The translations under genes were made by a program, and so were the position numbers. The notes beneath the pieces are model-generated. The model saw nothing but the letters and a program-made list of their open reading frames with translations. It did not search any database and was not told where the DNA came from. From positions 1 through 53,210 of the forward strand of contig JADCJC010000046.1 in NCBI GenBank assembly GCA_020247395.1: DNA of 53,210 nt, read 5' to 3'. Of the stretch, positions 19,414 through 30,797 are shown piece after piece (the stretch's first letter is position 1; every line of letters starts with the position of its first letter). Origin of the DNA: Rhodocyclaceae bacterium (GTDB lineage Bacteria; Pseudomonadota; Gammaproteobacteria; Burkholderiales; Usitatibacteraceae).

Positions 19414-20706
19414 TCAGAAAACCAGAATGGCGCGATAGTCGTTGACGTTGGTACGCGTAGGCCCAGTGACGACCAGATCGCCCAGCGGCGCAAAGAATCC
19501 AAATGCATCGTTGGCATCAAGTAGTTGCTGAGCGTTGCGCCCCATGGCGCGCGCGCGCGTCAGTGACTGATCGGTGAGAATGGCGCCGGCGTTTTGCTCG
19601 GAGCCGTCGATGCCATCCGTATCACAGGCGATCGCCGCTATATGCTGTAGCCCGTCCAGACTGATCGCCAGCGACAACAAAAACTCGGAACACCGCCCAC
19701 CTCGCCCCTGATTTCCCGATGCCAGTGTAACCGTACATTCGCCACCAGAGATCAGTGCTACCGGTGGTTTGAGGGGATGATAGTGCTGTTGAATCTGCCG
19801 CGCCAGCGCTGCATAGACTTTTGCGACTTCGCGAGCCTCGCCGGTAACGCTATCGCCCAAGATCATCGGCGTAATGCCATGCTGCTGGAAAAAAGCCGCC
19901 GCCATAGAAAGACTTTGATAGGCGGTCGCGATCACACGATTGTCAACACGGCAAAAGACGGGGTCGGCGGGCTTCAGTGTTTCCGCCATCTCGCCGCGCG
20001 CACCTTTCGATAGATGCCTTGCGATCGAAATCGGTGGCATGATGTGATAGCGGTTGAGGATGTCGAGTGCATCTTGATAGGTGGAAAGGTCTGGTGCCGT
20101 TGGGCCGGAGGCAATCGCCGATGGATCGTCGCCCGTCACGTCGGAAACAATCAGCGTAACAACTCTGGCGGGTGTTGCCGCAGCCAGCCTCCCTCCCTGG
20201 ATGGCCGAGAGATGTTTGCGCACTATGTTCATTTCCTGGATTGGCGCACCGCTGCTGAGCAGTGCTCTCGTCACCGCCTTGAGGTCTGCCATCGTGACTT
20301 CGCCCGCTGGCAACGACAGCAGGCTCGAACCTCCGCCTGAGATGAGAACCAGAAACAGGTCTTCGGGTTGCGCGGAACGGGCGAGGGCGAGTATCTGCTG
20401 GGCGGCGCGTTCGCCAGAATCGTCCGGAACAGGATGGCCGGCCTCCACAACGCGGATTCGTTTCAGGTTCGCGGCATCTGCATAACCGTGCGCGTACCGT
20501 GTAATCACCAGTCCTTGCAGATCGGCTGTGGGCGGCCAGTTATCCTCAACCGCCTTGGCCATCGCTGCGGCTGCTTTGCCCGCTCCAACGACGATGGTTT
20601 TGCCAGATGTTGGTGGCGTCGGCAGGTGCTTCGGCACGATTTGTAGTGGATCAGCGGCCGCTAATGCGGCACGAAAACTATCGAGTAACAGTTCGCGAGG
20701 ACTCAT
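19414..20706 (-). CDS. Glycerate 2-kinase (MOFRL/DUF4147 family)
   Basis: Cytoplasmic kinase converting glycerate to 2-phosphoglycerate using ATP, as known for this family. 430 residues from the ATG at 20706, MSPRELLLDSFRAALAAADP. Visible family motifs are VVGAGKAAAAMAKAVE, LVLISGGGSSLLSLPAGEVT, the KHLSAIQGGRLA segment, and the C-terminal MOFRL part with ISGGECTVT and CDTDGIDG. A TTG at 20754 would add 16 residues and is less likely by homology. It follows uvrA on the same strand with a gap of 72 bases. A tartronate semialdehyde reductase-like gene lies about 9 kb away on the other strand, so joint operation in glyoxylate use is possible but unproven. Confidence 0.9.
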   Translation of the reverse strand: MSPRELLLDSFRAALAAADPLQIVPKHLPTPPTSGKTIVVGAGKAAAAMAKAVEDNWPPTADLQGLVITRYAHGYADAANLKRIRVVEAGHPVPDDSGERAAQQILALARSAQPEDLFLVLISGGGSSLLSLPAGEVTMADLKAVTRALLSSGAPIQEMNIVRKHLSAIQGGRLAAATPARVVTLIVSDVTGDDPSAIASGPTAPDLSTYQDALDILNRYHIMPPISIARHLSKGARGEMAETLKPADPVFCRVDNRVIATAYQSLSMAAAFFQQHGITPMILGDSVTGEAREVAKVYAALARQIQQHYHPLKPPVALISGGECTVTLASGNQGRGGRCSEFLLSLAISLDGLQHIAAIACDTDGIDGSEQNAGAILTDQSLTRARAMGRNAQQLLDANDAFGFFAPLGDLVVTGPTRTNVNDYRAILVF

Positions 20707-20778
20707 GAAGTTTGAATTCTTAAACGCGAGCAGTGACAGGCCGTTTGGGGCCAACGTGCCCGAAAATGCCCTCCAAAA

Positions 20779-23643
20779 CTAGGCACTTGCCGTCTTCTTC
20801 GGCGCGCCTAGAGGTTTACTGACGTTCAAGCCCAACATGGGCCGAAGATACTTCGCCGTGTAACTTGTCTTATGCTGCGCAATTATCGTCGGCGGCCCCT
20901 CACATAGGATCATGCCGCCACCGTCGCCGCCTTCCGGTCCCAACTCGATAACCCAATCGGCCGTTCGAATCACGTCAAGATTATGTTCGATAACGACAAC
21001 CGTGTTGCCCTGATCACGCAGGCGGTGCAATACCTTCAACAACAAATCAATATCGGCGAAATGTAATCCCGTGGTTGGCTCGTCAAGAATGAAAAGTGTT
21101 TTGCCGGTATCGCGTTTAGAGAGTTCTAGCGAGAGTTTTACGCGCTGCGCCTCCCCGCCCGAAAGAGTTGTCGCGCTTTGGCCAAGCCGAATGTAGCCCA
21201 GTCCAACATCCAGCAGCGTCTGCAATTTTTTCGCAACCACTGGCAGAGGCTTGAAAAATTCGTAGGCGTTTTCAACGGTCATCGCCAATACTTCAGTGAT
21301 GTTCTTGCCCTTGTAATGGACTTCCAAGGTTTCGCGATTGTAACGTTTGCCGTGGCATACATCACACGGCACATAGACGTCCGGCAGAAAATGCATCTCC
21401 ACCTTGATGACGCCGTCGCCTTGGCAGGCCTCGCAACGACCACCCTTGACGTTAAATGAAAATCGGCCTGGGCCATAACCGCGTGCACGCGCTTCGGGCA
21501 CCGACGAAAACAAATCACGAATTGGCGTAAACAGGCCCGTGTAGGTGGCAGGGTTGGAGCGTGGGGTGCGGCCAATCGGCGACTGATCGACCGAGATCAC
21601 CTTATCAAAATGGTCCAGACCTTCAATTGAATCGAAGGGGGCCGGATCATTTGTTGAGGCATAAAGATGGTGTGCGACGGTTTTGTAAAGGGTGTCGTTG
21701 ATGAGCGTCGACTTCCCGGAGCCCGATACACCTGTGATACAAATCATGCCGCCGACAGGCAATTCGAGCGTCACATTTTTCAAGTTGTTGCCGCGGGCAC
21801 CCTTTATGACGAGCTGCTTCGTCTTGTCCAACTTAAAGCGCGATTTGGGCATGCTGATGCGCTTTTTGCCGGAGAGATACTGGCCGGTGAGCGACTGCGA
21901 CGATTTCTTGATTTGTGCTGGTGTTCCCTCTGCGACCACCAAGCCGCCGTGCACGCCCGCCCCCGGCCCCATGTCGACTACATAGTCGGCGCTGTTTATG
22001 GCGTCTTCATCGTGCTCAACAACAATGACCGAGTTGCCTAGGTCGCGCAAGCGCTTTAGAGTTTCCAGCAAGCGATCATTGTCACGCTGATGCAAGCCGA
22101 TGGATGGCTCATCCAGCACATACATCACGCCGGTAAGGCCGGAGCCAATCTGGGAGGCGAGACGAATACGCTGCGCCTCGCCACCGGACAGTGTGTCAGC
22201 CGAGCGCACCAGAGACAGATAGTCCAACCCGACGTTGTTCAAAAATTGCAGGCGTGCAGAAATCTCATTGATGATCTTCTCGGCAATGGCCATCTTTTGG
22301 GTCGATAGCTTGACGCCCGCAAACCAGCGGGCTGACTCCTTCAGCGCCATTGCTGAAATTTCATGAAGCGACTTATCGCCAACCTTGACATTGCGCGCTT
22401 CCTTGCGCAACCTCGTACCGGCGCACTCAGGGCAGGTCTTGGTTGAGATGTATTTCGCCAGTTCCTCGCGCACTGCCATCGAATCGGTTTCGCGATAACG
22501 GCGCTCCAAGTTCGGCACGATACCCTCAAACACGTCGTCACGAATGATGGGTTTGCCCCGCTCGCCTGGGTACTTGAACGGGATTTTGTCTTTGCCAGAG
22601 CCAAACAAAACAATCTCTTGCGCTTCCGGCGTGAGTTTGTCGAACGGCTTGTCGATATCAAACTGATAGTGTTCCGCCAAACCGATCAGCGTCTGAAAGT
22701 AAAACTGGTTGCGACGATCCCAGCCCTTGATCGCGCCACCGGCCAGTGACAGGCCGGGGTAGGACACAATGCGCTTTGGATCAAAAAAAGTGATCTCGCC
22801 CAACCCATCGCAACTTGGGCAGGCACCCATCGGGTTGTTAAATGAAAATAGACGCGGTTCCATTTCCGATAACGAATAGTCGCAGATCGGGCAGGAAAAC
22901 TTCGACGAAAACAGCAGCTCTTTGCCGGAATCCATGTCGACCGCGAGCGCTTTGCCGTTGCCGACACGTAGACAGGTCTCAAAAGACTCGGCAATACGCT
23001 GCTTTAATTCAGGTGCGGTTTTGATGCGATCAACGACCAACTCGATAGTGTGTTTTTTTTGTTTGTCGAGTTTTGGGAATTGGTCAATCTCGATTACTTT
23101 TCCGTCAACGCGCATGCGCACAAACCCTTGGCTGCGAAACTCTTCAACGAGTTCAACGTGTTCTCCCTTGCGGTCGACAACCGCCGGTGCCAGGAGCATC
23201 AGTTTTGTACCCGTTGGCATTGCTTGGACCGTATCCACCATTTGCGAAACAGTTTGTGCCTCTAACGCGAGCTGGTGCTCAGGGCAGTGCGGTGTACCGG
23301 CGCGGGCAAAGAGCAGGCGCAAGTAGTCGTGGATCTCGGTCACTGTGCCAACTGTCGATCTTGGGTTGTGTGATGTCGCCTTCTGCTCAATGGAAATCGC
23401 CGGCGATAAACCTTCGATCAAATCCACATCGGGTTTTTCCATTAGTTGCAGGAACTGGCGGGCATATGCGGATAACGACTCGACGTAGCGACGTTGTCCT
23501 TCTGCATAGAGGGTGTCAAAGGCGAGAGATGACTTTCCAGAGCCCGACAGGCCGGTAATGACCACCAGTGAATGGCGCGGCAAATCGAGGTTGACGTTCT
23601 TCAGGTTGTGCGTCCGTGCACCGCGAATCTTGATGTAATCCAT
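20779..23643 (-). CDS. uvrA: Excinuclease ABC subunit A
   Basis: Damage-recognition ATPase of nucleotide excision repair, acting with UvrB and UvrC. 954 residues. Two ABC modules are seen: first Walker [10 protein letters not shown] at 31-39, second GVSGSGKST near 640, and two LSGGEAQR signatures. Both zinc fingers are intact ([10 protein letters not shown]...CPSC near 250-280; CEACQGDG...CDVC near 740-770). Divergent from ssb, a conserved proteobacterial arrangement. Confidence 0.99.
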   Translation of the reverse strand: MDYIKIRGARTHNLKNVNLDLPRHSLVVITGLSGSGKSSLAFDTLYAEGQRRYVESLSAYARQFLQLMEKPDVDLIEGLSPAISIEQKATSHNPRSTVGTVTEIHDYLRLLFARAGTPHCPEHQLALEAQTVSQMVDTVQAMPTGTKLMLLAPAVVDRKGEHVELVEEFRSQGFVRMRVDGKVIEIDQFPKLDKQKKHTIELVVDRIKTAPELKQRIAESFETCLRVGNGKALAVDMDSGKELLFSSKFSCPICDYSLSEMEPRLFSFNNPMGACPSCDGLGEITFFDPKRIVSYPGLSLAGGAIKGWDRRNQFYFQTLIGLAEHYQFDIDKPFDKLTPEAQEIVLFGSGKDKIPFKYPGERGKPIIRDDVFEGIVPNLERRYRETDSMAVREELAKYISTKTCPECAGTRLRKEARNVKVGDKSLHEISAMALKESARWFAGVKLSTQKMAIAEKIINEISARLQFLNNVGLDYLSLVRSADTLSGGEAQRIRLASQIGSGLTGVMYVLDEPSIGLHQRDNDRLLETLKRLRDLGNSVIVVEHDEDAINSADYVVDMGPGAGVHGGLVVAEGTPAQIKKSSQSLTGQYLSGKKRISMPKSRFKLDKTKQLVIKGARGNNLKNVTLELPVGGMICITGVSGSGKSTLINDTLYKTVAHHLYASTNDPAPFDSIEGLDHFDKVISVDQSPIGRTPRSNPATYTGLFTPIRDLFSSVPEARARGYGPGRFSFNVKGGRCEACQGDGVIKVEMHFLPDVYVPCDVCHGKRYNRETLEVHYKGKNITEVLAMTVENAYEFFKPLPVVAKKLQTLLDVGLGYIRLGQSATTLSGGEAQRVKLSLELSKRDTGKTLFILDEPTTGLHFADIDLLLKVLHRLRDQGNTVVVIEHNLDVIRTADWVIELGPEGGDGGGMILCEGPPTIIAQHKTSYTAKYLRPMLGLNVSKPLGAPKKTASA

Positions 23644-23812
23644 AAAGTGCTTGATAAACTTTCCCGGCTAAATCGTTGAATCAAGAGATGTTGATTCAAC
23701 TCGTTTTTAACGAGCAGATTCGCCGACAAAAATCGGCGCGCATCGAAAAAAAGCAACCTGCTATATTACTCGTTCGCATCACTGTTCTGCACCTATTTTT
23801 TGATACGCAATG

Positions 23813-23828
23813 CTGGTCTTCGAACCAG
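23813..23828. promoter_or_regulatory. Possible LexA (SOS) box in the uvrA-ssb intergenic region
   Basis: CTG-N10-CAG match (CTGGTCTTCGAACCAG) with five-base symmetrical arms. The position between uvrA and ssb is where SOS boxes lie in other proteobacteria. The interior is not AT-rich, so the match to the classical box is weak. Confidence 0.3.
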
Positions 23829-23884
23829 AATTCCATTCAGCGCATTGGGTGCAGTTTTTCCACATTAATGTAAGGAAACACGTT

Positions 23885-24367
23885 ATGGCCTCAGTCAATA
23901 AAGTTATTCTCGTCGGCAACCTTGGCCGCGACCCGGAAACCCGCTATATGCCCGACGGTGGCGCGATCACCAATATTTCTATCGCCACCACGTCGCAGTG
24001 GAAAGATAAGAGCGGCGAAAAGCAGGAACAAACCGAATGGCATCGTGTAGCGTTCTTCGGCAAGCTGGCCGAAATCGCCGGTGAATACTTGAAGAAGGGC
24101 TCGCAAGTTTACGTTGAAGGCAAATTGCGCACCCGCAAGTGGCAAGACAAAGATGGCGTCGAAAAATACACCACAGAGGTGCTTGCGGATTCGATGCAGA
24201 TGTTGGGTTCGCGCGGTGGCATGGGCGGTGGTGATGCGGGAGGCTCTGGTAGCGCGCCAGAATATGCCTCACGCCCGGCAACCAGCGGCGGTGGTGCTGC
24301 AAAGCCCGCGCCGAGTAAAGGCGGCGCGGCCAAGTTTGATGATATGGATGACGATATTCCGTTCTAG
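23885..24367 (+). CDS. ssb: Single-stranded DNA-binding protein
   Basis: Tetrameric ssDNA-binding protein for replication and repair. 160 residues. The OB fold runs to about residue 110 ([36 protein letters not shown]), then a glycine/alanine-rich linker and the acidic partner-binding tip DMDDDIPF. The ATG at 23885 gives the family N-terminus, with TAAGGAAA a few bases upstream. Confidence 0.99.
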   Translation: MASVNKVILVGNLGRDPETRYMPDGGAITNISIATTSQWKDKSGEKQEQTEWHRVAFFGKLAEIAGEYLKKGSQVYVEGKLRTRKWQDKDGVEKYTTEVLADSMQMLGSRGGMGGGDAGGSGSAPEYASRPATSGGGAAKPAPSKGGAAKFDDMDDDIPF

Positions 24368-24388
24368 TTTTTTTGAAATTGGATCGAC

Positions 24389-24416
24389 AAAAGCCAAGCA
24401 GATGCTTGGCTTTTTT
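24389..24416 (+). terminator. Intrinsic terminator of ssb
   Basis: AAAAGCCAAGC / GCTTGGCTTTT stem, AGAT loop, and T-run, 21 bases after the ssb stop. Confidence 0.9.
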
Positions 24417-24624
24417 GTTTTGCGGCTGCTCTTGCCTGACGATCGTGCAATATCCTTTCTGTCCTTTCTGTAAATTCATTTCTGGTGAGTCAACAGAAAG
24501 GCTGTTGCACTACCCGAGCCGAGAGCCGATGCAGTGGTCTCGGCGCAAGAAAGCAACTTGCACTCCGGCAAGCCAGACATTGGCAACGGCTTGGAGTGGA
24601 CGCGTGCTCGCGTAAACCGAACAC

Positions 24625-25644
24625 CTAATCCGCCACCTTCAACATGATTTTGCCAATGTGCGCACTTGATTCCATCAACCGATGTGCCTCCACCACATCT
24701 TCCAACGCAAACGTTTTGTAAACCACCGGCTTTACCTTGCCGCTGGCCAAGAGCGGCCACACCCGAGCTTCAAGCGCCGCGGCGATCGCGGCCTTCTGCA
24801 TATCCGGTCGCGCGCGTAGTGTAGAGCCAGTAATCGTCTGGCGCTTCATCATCAATGGCCGGAAATCGACTTCTGCTTTACCGCCTTCTAAAAATGCGAT
24901 GAAGCAATAGCGCCCTTCGAGCGCGAGTGAGCGCAGATTTTTTTCGATATACGAGCCGCCAACCATATCCAAGATGACATTGACGCCTTTTCTTTGGGTA
25001 ATGGTGGCAATTGCTGCCATCCAGTCCTGCGTCTTGTAGTTAAAGACATAATCCGCGCCGATTTTCTTACAAAATGCGGCCTTGTCTTCATTGCCAACGG
25101 TCGTGAAGACTTCGGCACCGAACGATTTTGCTAACTGGATAGCGGTCAAACCGATCCCGCTTGAGCCGCCATGCACCAGAAGTTTCTCACCAGCCTTAAG
25201 CTGGCAGGTGTCAAACACGTTGACCCAGACGGTGAAGAAATTCTCAGGTACGCCGGCGGCCTCAAGCATGCTCAGGCCAGCCGGAACGGGCATGCAATGT
25301 GCGGCAGGAGCACTACAGTATTCAGCATACCCGCCGCCAGGTGTAAGGGCACAAACTCGATCGCCCGCTTTCCAGCGGGTTACATTCTCACCGAGAGCAA
25401 CGATTTCGCCTGCAACCTCTAATCCCATGATTGGCGAGGCACCGGGTGGGGGCGCATAGTTGCCCGATCGCTGCGCGAGGTCCGGTCGGTTGACGCCCGC
25501 GTAGCTAACCCTGATCAGCACGTCTTGCGGACCAAATGTCGGCAGCGGCCCGGTGGTCAACGACATCACTTCCGGCGCACCCGCGGTTGGTGCGGTAATG
25601 AATCGCATCGTGGTCGGTAAGGGGCTGGAGGCTTGTGCGGCCAT
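24625..25644 (-). CDS. NAD(P)H quinone oxidoreductase, PIG3-like MDR family
   Basis: Medium-chain dehydrogenase/reductase without the structural zinc site. 339 residues as opened from the ATG at 25644; an alternative ATG at 25608 gives MRFITAPTAGAPEVM, closer to homologues, and neither start has a clear ribosome-binding site. YAGVNRPDLAQRSGNYAPPP and GLEVAGEIVALG are GroES-like domain motifs, and HGGSSGIGLTAIQLAKSFGA is the NADPH-binding loop. The C-terminal HIGKIMLKVAD is typical of the PIG3 quinone oxidoreductase subfamily. Physiological substrate not determined. Confidence 0.9.
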   Translation of the reverse strand: MAAQASSPLPTTMRFITAPTAGAPEVMSLTTGPLPTFGPQDVLIRVSYAGVNRPDLAQRSGNYAPPPGASPIMGLEVAGEIVALGENVTRWKAGDRVCALTPGGGYAEYCSAPAAHCMPVPAGLSMLEAAGVPENFFTVWVNVFDTCQLKAGEKLLVHGGSSGIGLTAIQLAKSFGAEVFTTVGNEDKAAFCKKIGADYVFNYKTQDWMAAIATITQRKGVNVILDMVGGSYIEKNLRSLALEGRYCFIAFLEGGKAEVDFRPLMMKRQTITGSTLRARPDMQKAAIAAALEARVWPLLASGKVKPVVYKTFALEDVVEAHRLMESSAHIGKIMLKVAD

Positions 25645-26238
25645 GTGACTGTTATCGGTAGTGAGGAACCGATATTAGACAATACAACCGAGCCGGTTCG
25701 TACGAGTTCGCGTCGGGGTGTCCAAAGGTCATGAGGTAATGAACATAAAACACTATAATCGGCGGGTAGTTTCGGACAAAATGGCCCGAGAAGTACGTCG
25801 ACAAGGGTTTTTTGCTTGCCACTATCCCGCCGCAACCGAAACGCGATCGATTCGAAGATTCAAACCTTCTTGCTGGCTATTTCAGCTGCTACCCCGTATA
25901 ATGTCGTCTGTGCACTGCAGCATAACAGCACTTGTCTCCCGTACTGCGGTAATTCCACCGTAACTTGTAGCACCTACGTTCATCGTCCCCCGCCCCGCTT
26001 TTCTCCCTTAGGGCCACGCCGCAGTTCTGCGTTGGCACTCTCGAATCGCATATAGGTTGGTGCCGGTGTTGGCGCATCAACCGCGATTAGCCTCATTCAA
26101 TCGTGATCCTTTGTGACTCCCTCATCCGGAGCGCATGGGTATTTGCTGTGCCGTTTTTTGCGATTCGCAACACTGTGTATCGCGTAACGATGTCCCCCGG
26201 TCAATGCGCCGGGGAATCATCACGATTGAAAGTTGAAA
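25645..26238 (+). other. Long gene-free region upstream of the DEAD-box helicase
   Basis: About 590 bases with no convincing gene on either strand. TATAAT sequences occur at 25754-25759 and 25897-25902, both without a good -35. A hairpin CCCCGG (26195-26200) / CCGGGG (26209-26214) lies 25 bases before the helicase start. Long leaders are known for cold-induced RNA helicase mRNAs, so a regulatory 5' UTR is plausible but only inferred. Confidence 0.5.
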
Positions 26239-27651
<1,413 letters not shown>

Positions 27652-27693
27652 TGCGAAGCACACTCTGCGGCTAACGTTGCAGAGTTTGGAAAT

Positions 27694-27728
27694 AAAAAAC
27701 GCCGACGGCTCGCCCGTCGGCGTTTTTT
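27694..27728. terminator. Bidirectional terminator between helicase and DJ-1-like gene
   Basis: AAAAAACGCCGACGG / CCGTCGGCGTTTTTT with a CTCGC loop; A- and T-runs on both sides suit convergent genes. It overlaps the stop codon of the - strand gene. Confidence 0.9.
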
Positions 27729-28371
27729 ATTTTGTTGTATTGCTCGGCCAATCAAACGCCATCTGCCTTGCAGTCCGTATTGCGAGTGCCCGTCCCGCGA
27801 GCCGCTCGACCAGATGCAGGCTCATATCGATGCCCGCTGAAATCCCACCTGATGTGACCACACTTCCCTGATCAACCCAGCGGCCGTCGTTGATGACATT
27901 GACGTCCGGGTAACGCCGCGCAAAATCTTCAGCGTCCTCCCAATGCGTGGTCGCCGAGCGACCTGATAACAATCCCGCTTCGGCCAGCATAAACGCACCG
28001 GTGCAAACCGACGCGACGAGTTGCGCGTGAGATGCAATGCGTTTGATCCATGCGATCACATCGGGATTGCCAACTTCGGCATCGACCACGCCACCAGGAA
28101 CAATCAACACATCGATCAGCGGATGATCGGTGAAATCATGTTTAGGAAGGGCCGCGAACTCTGCACGTGCGTGCACCGGTGCGGTCGTGGCGGCGACGGT
28201 GAAGACATTAAACGGCGGCGCACGGTCGGGCGCTTCACGTAACGCCATACGAGACGCGGTGGTAAACACCTCGTATGGTCCGGCGAAGTCAAGAATCTCG
28301 ACAATCGGAAAAATAAAAATGCCGACGTTACGTGTCGGACTCACGTGGGCGGATGCATCTGATGGAACCAT
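27727..28371 (-). CDS. DJ-1/PfpI family protein (class-I amidotransferase-like fold)
   Basis: 214 residues with the nucleophile elbow VASVCTGAFMLAEAGLL (C123) and the conserved acidic residue in GPYEVF (E34), as in isonitrile hydratase-like proteins and the N-terminal half of GlxA-type regulators. No helix-turn-helix domain follows, so it is a stand-alone domain. A GAGGAG sequence precedes the ATG. Possible roles include isonitrile hydration or small-molecule detoxification; sequence does not decide. Confidence 0.85.
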   Translation of the reverse strand: MVPSDASAHVSPTRNVGIFIFPIVEILDFAGPYEVFTTASRMALREAPDRAPPFNVFTVAATTAPVHARAEFAALPKHDFTDHPLIDVLIVPGGVVDAEVGNPDVIAWIKRIASHAQLVASVCTGAFMLAEAGLLSGRSATTHWEDAEDFARRYPDVNVINDGRWVDQGSVVTSGGISAGIDMSLHLVERLAGRALAIRTARQMAFDWPSNTTK

Positions 28372-28406
28372 GGTGACTCCTCTACCGGACCAAATGTGAG
28401 GTCGGG

Positions 28407-28961
28407 TTACGCTACGGATGCTACTGCTTTTAGCGGCCTGAGTTCAATGGTGACGACCCTTGCCTCGTCTGAGAAAAATACCTGCCCCTCCTGAATCGTC
28501 ACATTCAGCGTCATGGTGCGCGCTGCCATCAGCGCCAGTTCCCGGGTCGCCTCCAACGGCACGTCGAATACTGACAAGCGGTCGAGCTTGTTCAGGTCGC
28601 GTCCATTGGCCTGCCACCACACATCCACGCCGCGGCCGCCGTAGGTATACAACCTGACTTCGCTCGCCTTGCCACACGCGCGCCGCAATGTCCGCTCTTC
28701 CGGTAGGCCGACTTCCATCCATTGCTCCACCGCGCCGGTCAAATCCCGCCGCCAGAGCGCGGGCTCGTTTTCATTCGAGATGCCCTTGCCGAAATCGAGT
28801 CGTTCGTCGGCATTCAACGCAAACGCCAACACACGCACCATCATGCGTTCATCGGTCTCGGAGGGATGTCGCGCGATGGTGAGCGTATGGGTGCCGTACA
28901 CGCCGCGGTCAATGTCGGATACTGCCAGCTCCGCTTTGAAGATGGTTGCCTTGAGTGCCAT
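28407..28961 (-). CDS. yaeQ: YaeQ family protein
   Basis: 184-residue protein with a restriction-endonuclease-like fold in known structures; function not established. Recognised by the start MALKATIFKAELAVSDIDRG, ARHPSETDERMMVRVLAFAL, the GLPEERTLRRAC segment and TMTLNVTIQEGQVFFSD, all closely following the enterobacterial protein. Lies on the same strand as its neighbours with short gaps, possibly in one transcript. Confidence 0.93.
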   Translation of the reverse strand: MALKATIFKAELAVSDIDRGVYGTHTLTIARHPSETDERMMVRVLAFALNADERLDFGKGISNENEPALWRRDLTGAVEQWMEVGLPEERTLRRACGKASEVRLYTYGGRGVDVWWQANGRDLNKLDRLSVFDVPLEATRELALMAARTMTLNVTIQEGQVFFSDEARVVTIELRPLKAVASVA

Positions 28962-28975
28962 GTAGTGCCAGAGGA

Positions 28976-29344
28976 TTACTTCGCGCCAGTGCGCGGTTTT
29001 GATGACGCCGTGCCACTGCGAGCCCGTCCGCGCCGGGCTGGAGCGGCTGTGCGCGGCTTGGTTTGTGGCTTGGTGGCCGACTTTGACTTCACCGCTTCCG
29101 CCGGCACCAGACCGTTGGGATTGGGCAGCACACGAATTTCAGTATCGCCGATCTCAACGACCTGCCCGGGCCGAATTTTGTTGCGCTTGCGCAGCTCAAT
29201 CTGACCGTCAACTTTGACCGCGCCGGTTGTTACCAGCGCACCACCGGCACCGCCGCTGTCGGCGAAGCCTGCGACTTTCAGCAGATGATTTAGCTCGATG
29301 TAATCGAGCGAGGGGTGCGTCAATGGAAATTCAATGGTTTTCAT
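28976..29344 (-). CDS. S4-domain RNA-binding protein, YbcJ-like
   Basis: 122 residues. The first 75 form an S4-type RNA-binding domain (YIELNHLLKVAGFADSGGAG, then GAVKVDGQIELRKRNKIRPG), as in YbcJ. The last 45 residues are an extra basic lysine/arginine/alanine/proline-rich tail, absent from the short enterobacterial form. AAGGAC lies just before the ATG. It probably binds structured RNA such as rRNA; this is inferred from the domain. Confidence 0.9.
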   Translation of the reverse strand: MKTIEFPLTHPSLDYIELNHLLKVAGFADSGGAGGALVTTGAVKVDGQIELRKRNKIRPGQVVEIGDTEIRVLPNPNGLVPAEAVKSKSATKPQTKPRTAAPARRGRARSGTASSKPRTGAK

Positions 29345-29409
29345 AAGTCCTTATTTGGCGGGCGGTTTCGGGCAAAAGTGGTTGAAAACGCCCGTCAATC
29401 CTAACTTTT

Positions 29410-29784
29410 CTATTTTGCCTGGCCAACCGCCCAAGCGGCGATGCTCGCGACCATGGCCGACGATTCGCCGATGGTGTTCCGCACGGCGATCTTCACCCCA
29501 TAACGTGCCTCAGCTTCCCGCACCATTACCGGCAAATCCTTGCGCATATGCCCGCCAACGGCGAGGAACAGCGGCACTAACGTGAGCTCGTCCACACCGC
29601 GGGCGGCCATTGTGCCGACCGCATCAATTAACGAGGGTTGCATACGTTCAAGGTAGGCAAGTGCAACTGGTGCCGACGTCTGCTCGCGGACATTTTTGAG
29701 AATGTTTTCAAATGGCGCGGCCCAAGCCGGGTCGGATGAGCCATGAGCAAACAACAGGATTGCCGTGTGACGTAAAGCAGACAT
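29410..29784 (-). CDS. CbiX-type (sirohydrochlorin chelatase-like) protein
   Basis: Single-domain chelatase-fold protein of 124 residues from ATG 29784 (MSALRHTAILLFAHGSSDPA). H14 in FAHGS is the predicted metal-insertion histidine, and LVPLFLAVGGHMRKDLP supplies the second conserved histidine. The small size corresponds to the short homodimeric CbiX class. Longer in-frame starts (29802, 29901) give no family-like sequence. No other tetrapyrrole gene is adjacent, so the substrate is uncertain. Confidence 0.85.
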   Translation of the reverse strand: MSALRHTAILLFAHGSSDPAWAAPFENILKNVREQTSAPVALAYLERMQPSLIDAVGTMAARGVDELTLVPLFLAVGGHMRKDLPVMVREAEARYGVKIAVRNTIGESSAMVASIAAWAVGQAK

Positions 29785-29869
29785 AACGAGATGATAGTGC
29801 ATGATGGCTTGCCGCCGGTACTCACATCGGCGCAAACTCACGCCTCTGACAAAATAGGGAAACAAATTC

Positions 29870-30754
29870 ATGGCGACAGTGGGGTTTATCGGCGTAGGCA
29901 ATATGGGCGGCAGTATGTGTCGCCACTTGATCGCCGCAGGGCATCAGCTACGTGTTTTTGCGCGGCGGGAGGACGCCATGACGCCCTACGTCGAACTCGG
30001 CGCGGTCGCTACGAATTCTCCTGCTGAAGCCGCGCAGGGAGCCGATTTTGTATTCACCAATGTCAACGCGACAGCCGATGTTGAGTCCGTGCTGCTGGGT
30101 GCCGGTGGTGTGATTGAAACTGCCGCGCCAGACACCCTGGTCTGCGATTTTTCGACCATCGACGCCACGGCAACACGCGCCATCGCCGCTCAGTTGGCGG
30201 AGCGCGAAATCGGCTTTATGGATTGTCCGGTCTCCGGCGGAACCAAGGCTGCTGAGGCCGGCACGCTGACGATTATGGTTGGCGGCGCGGAAGAGCATGT
30301 GGTGCGCGCTCGCCCGCTTCTCGAAAAACTTGGCACAAACATCTTTCACATGGGCAATGTCGGAGATGGGCAAGTCACCAAAGCGTGTAATCAGATAGTC
30401 CAAGTTGTGGCAATACAGGGCATCGCCGAGGCAATGCTCTACGCGGAAGTGAACGACGTGGACCTCGACAAGGTGGTCGAAGCACTGATGTCAGGATTCG
30501 CGGGTTCAAAGATGTTGGGCTTGATGGGCCCGAAGATGGCCTCGCGCGACTTTGCGGCTGGTATTGAGGCACGCTTGCACCACAAGGATTTTGGTTTGGT
30601 GGTGGAGGCTGCCGCCAAACAACATCTGCCGATGCCGGCCACGGCAATCGTTCACCAGCAATTGTCCAAACTCATGGAAGCGGGGTGGGGCAAGATGGAT
30701 ACTTGTAACTTACTACGCGTGTTGGAAGCGCAACTCCAACATGCGTCGGGCTAA
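29870..30754 (+). CDS. Beta-hydroxyacid dehydrogenase (HIBADH / tartronate semialdehyde reductase-like)
   Basis: NAD(P)-dependent dehydrogenase of 294 residues. GFIGVGNMGGSM (5-16) is the cofactor loop, DCPVSGGTKAAEAGTLTIMV (118-137) the substrate-binding signature, and K171 in GQVTKACNQ the catalytic lysine. AGGGA precedes the ATG. It is first in a run of five + strand genes with small gaps. Family members reduce tartronate semialdehyde or oxidise 3-hydroxyisobutyrate and similar acids; which applies here is not clear. Confidence 0.92.
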   Translation: MATVGFIGVGNMGGSMCRHLIAAGHQLRVFARREDAMTPYVELGAVATNSPAEAAQGADFVFTNVNATADVESVLLGAGGVIETAAPDTLVCDFSTIDATATRAIAAQLAEREIGFMDCPVSGGTKAAEAGTLTIMVGGAEEHVVRARPLLEKLGTNIFHMGNVGDGQVTKACNQIVQVVAIQGIAEAMLYAEVNDVDLDKVVEALMSGFAGSKMLGLMGPKMASRDFAAGIEARLHHKDFGLVVEAAAKQHLPMPATAIVHQQLSKLMEAGWGKMDTCNLLRVLEAQLQHASG

Positions 30755-30797
30755 CAGCCCTCGGCTTTAGACTTCCGCTTGGCGTTCCAAACAAATC

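Noticed and set aside
24454-24471. Duplicated TCCTTTCTG after ssb
   Set aside because: Only two nine-base copies downstream of the terminator; most likely chance.
25566-26055. Several frames of 60-90 codons between the quinone oxidoreductase and the helicase
   Set aside because: Mutually overlapping, without start signals or similarity; probably chance.
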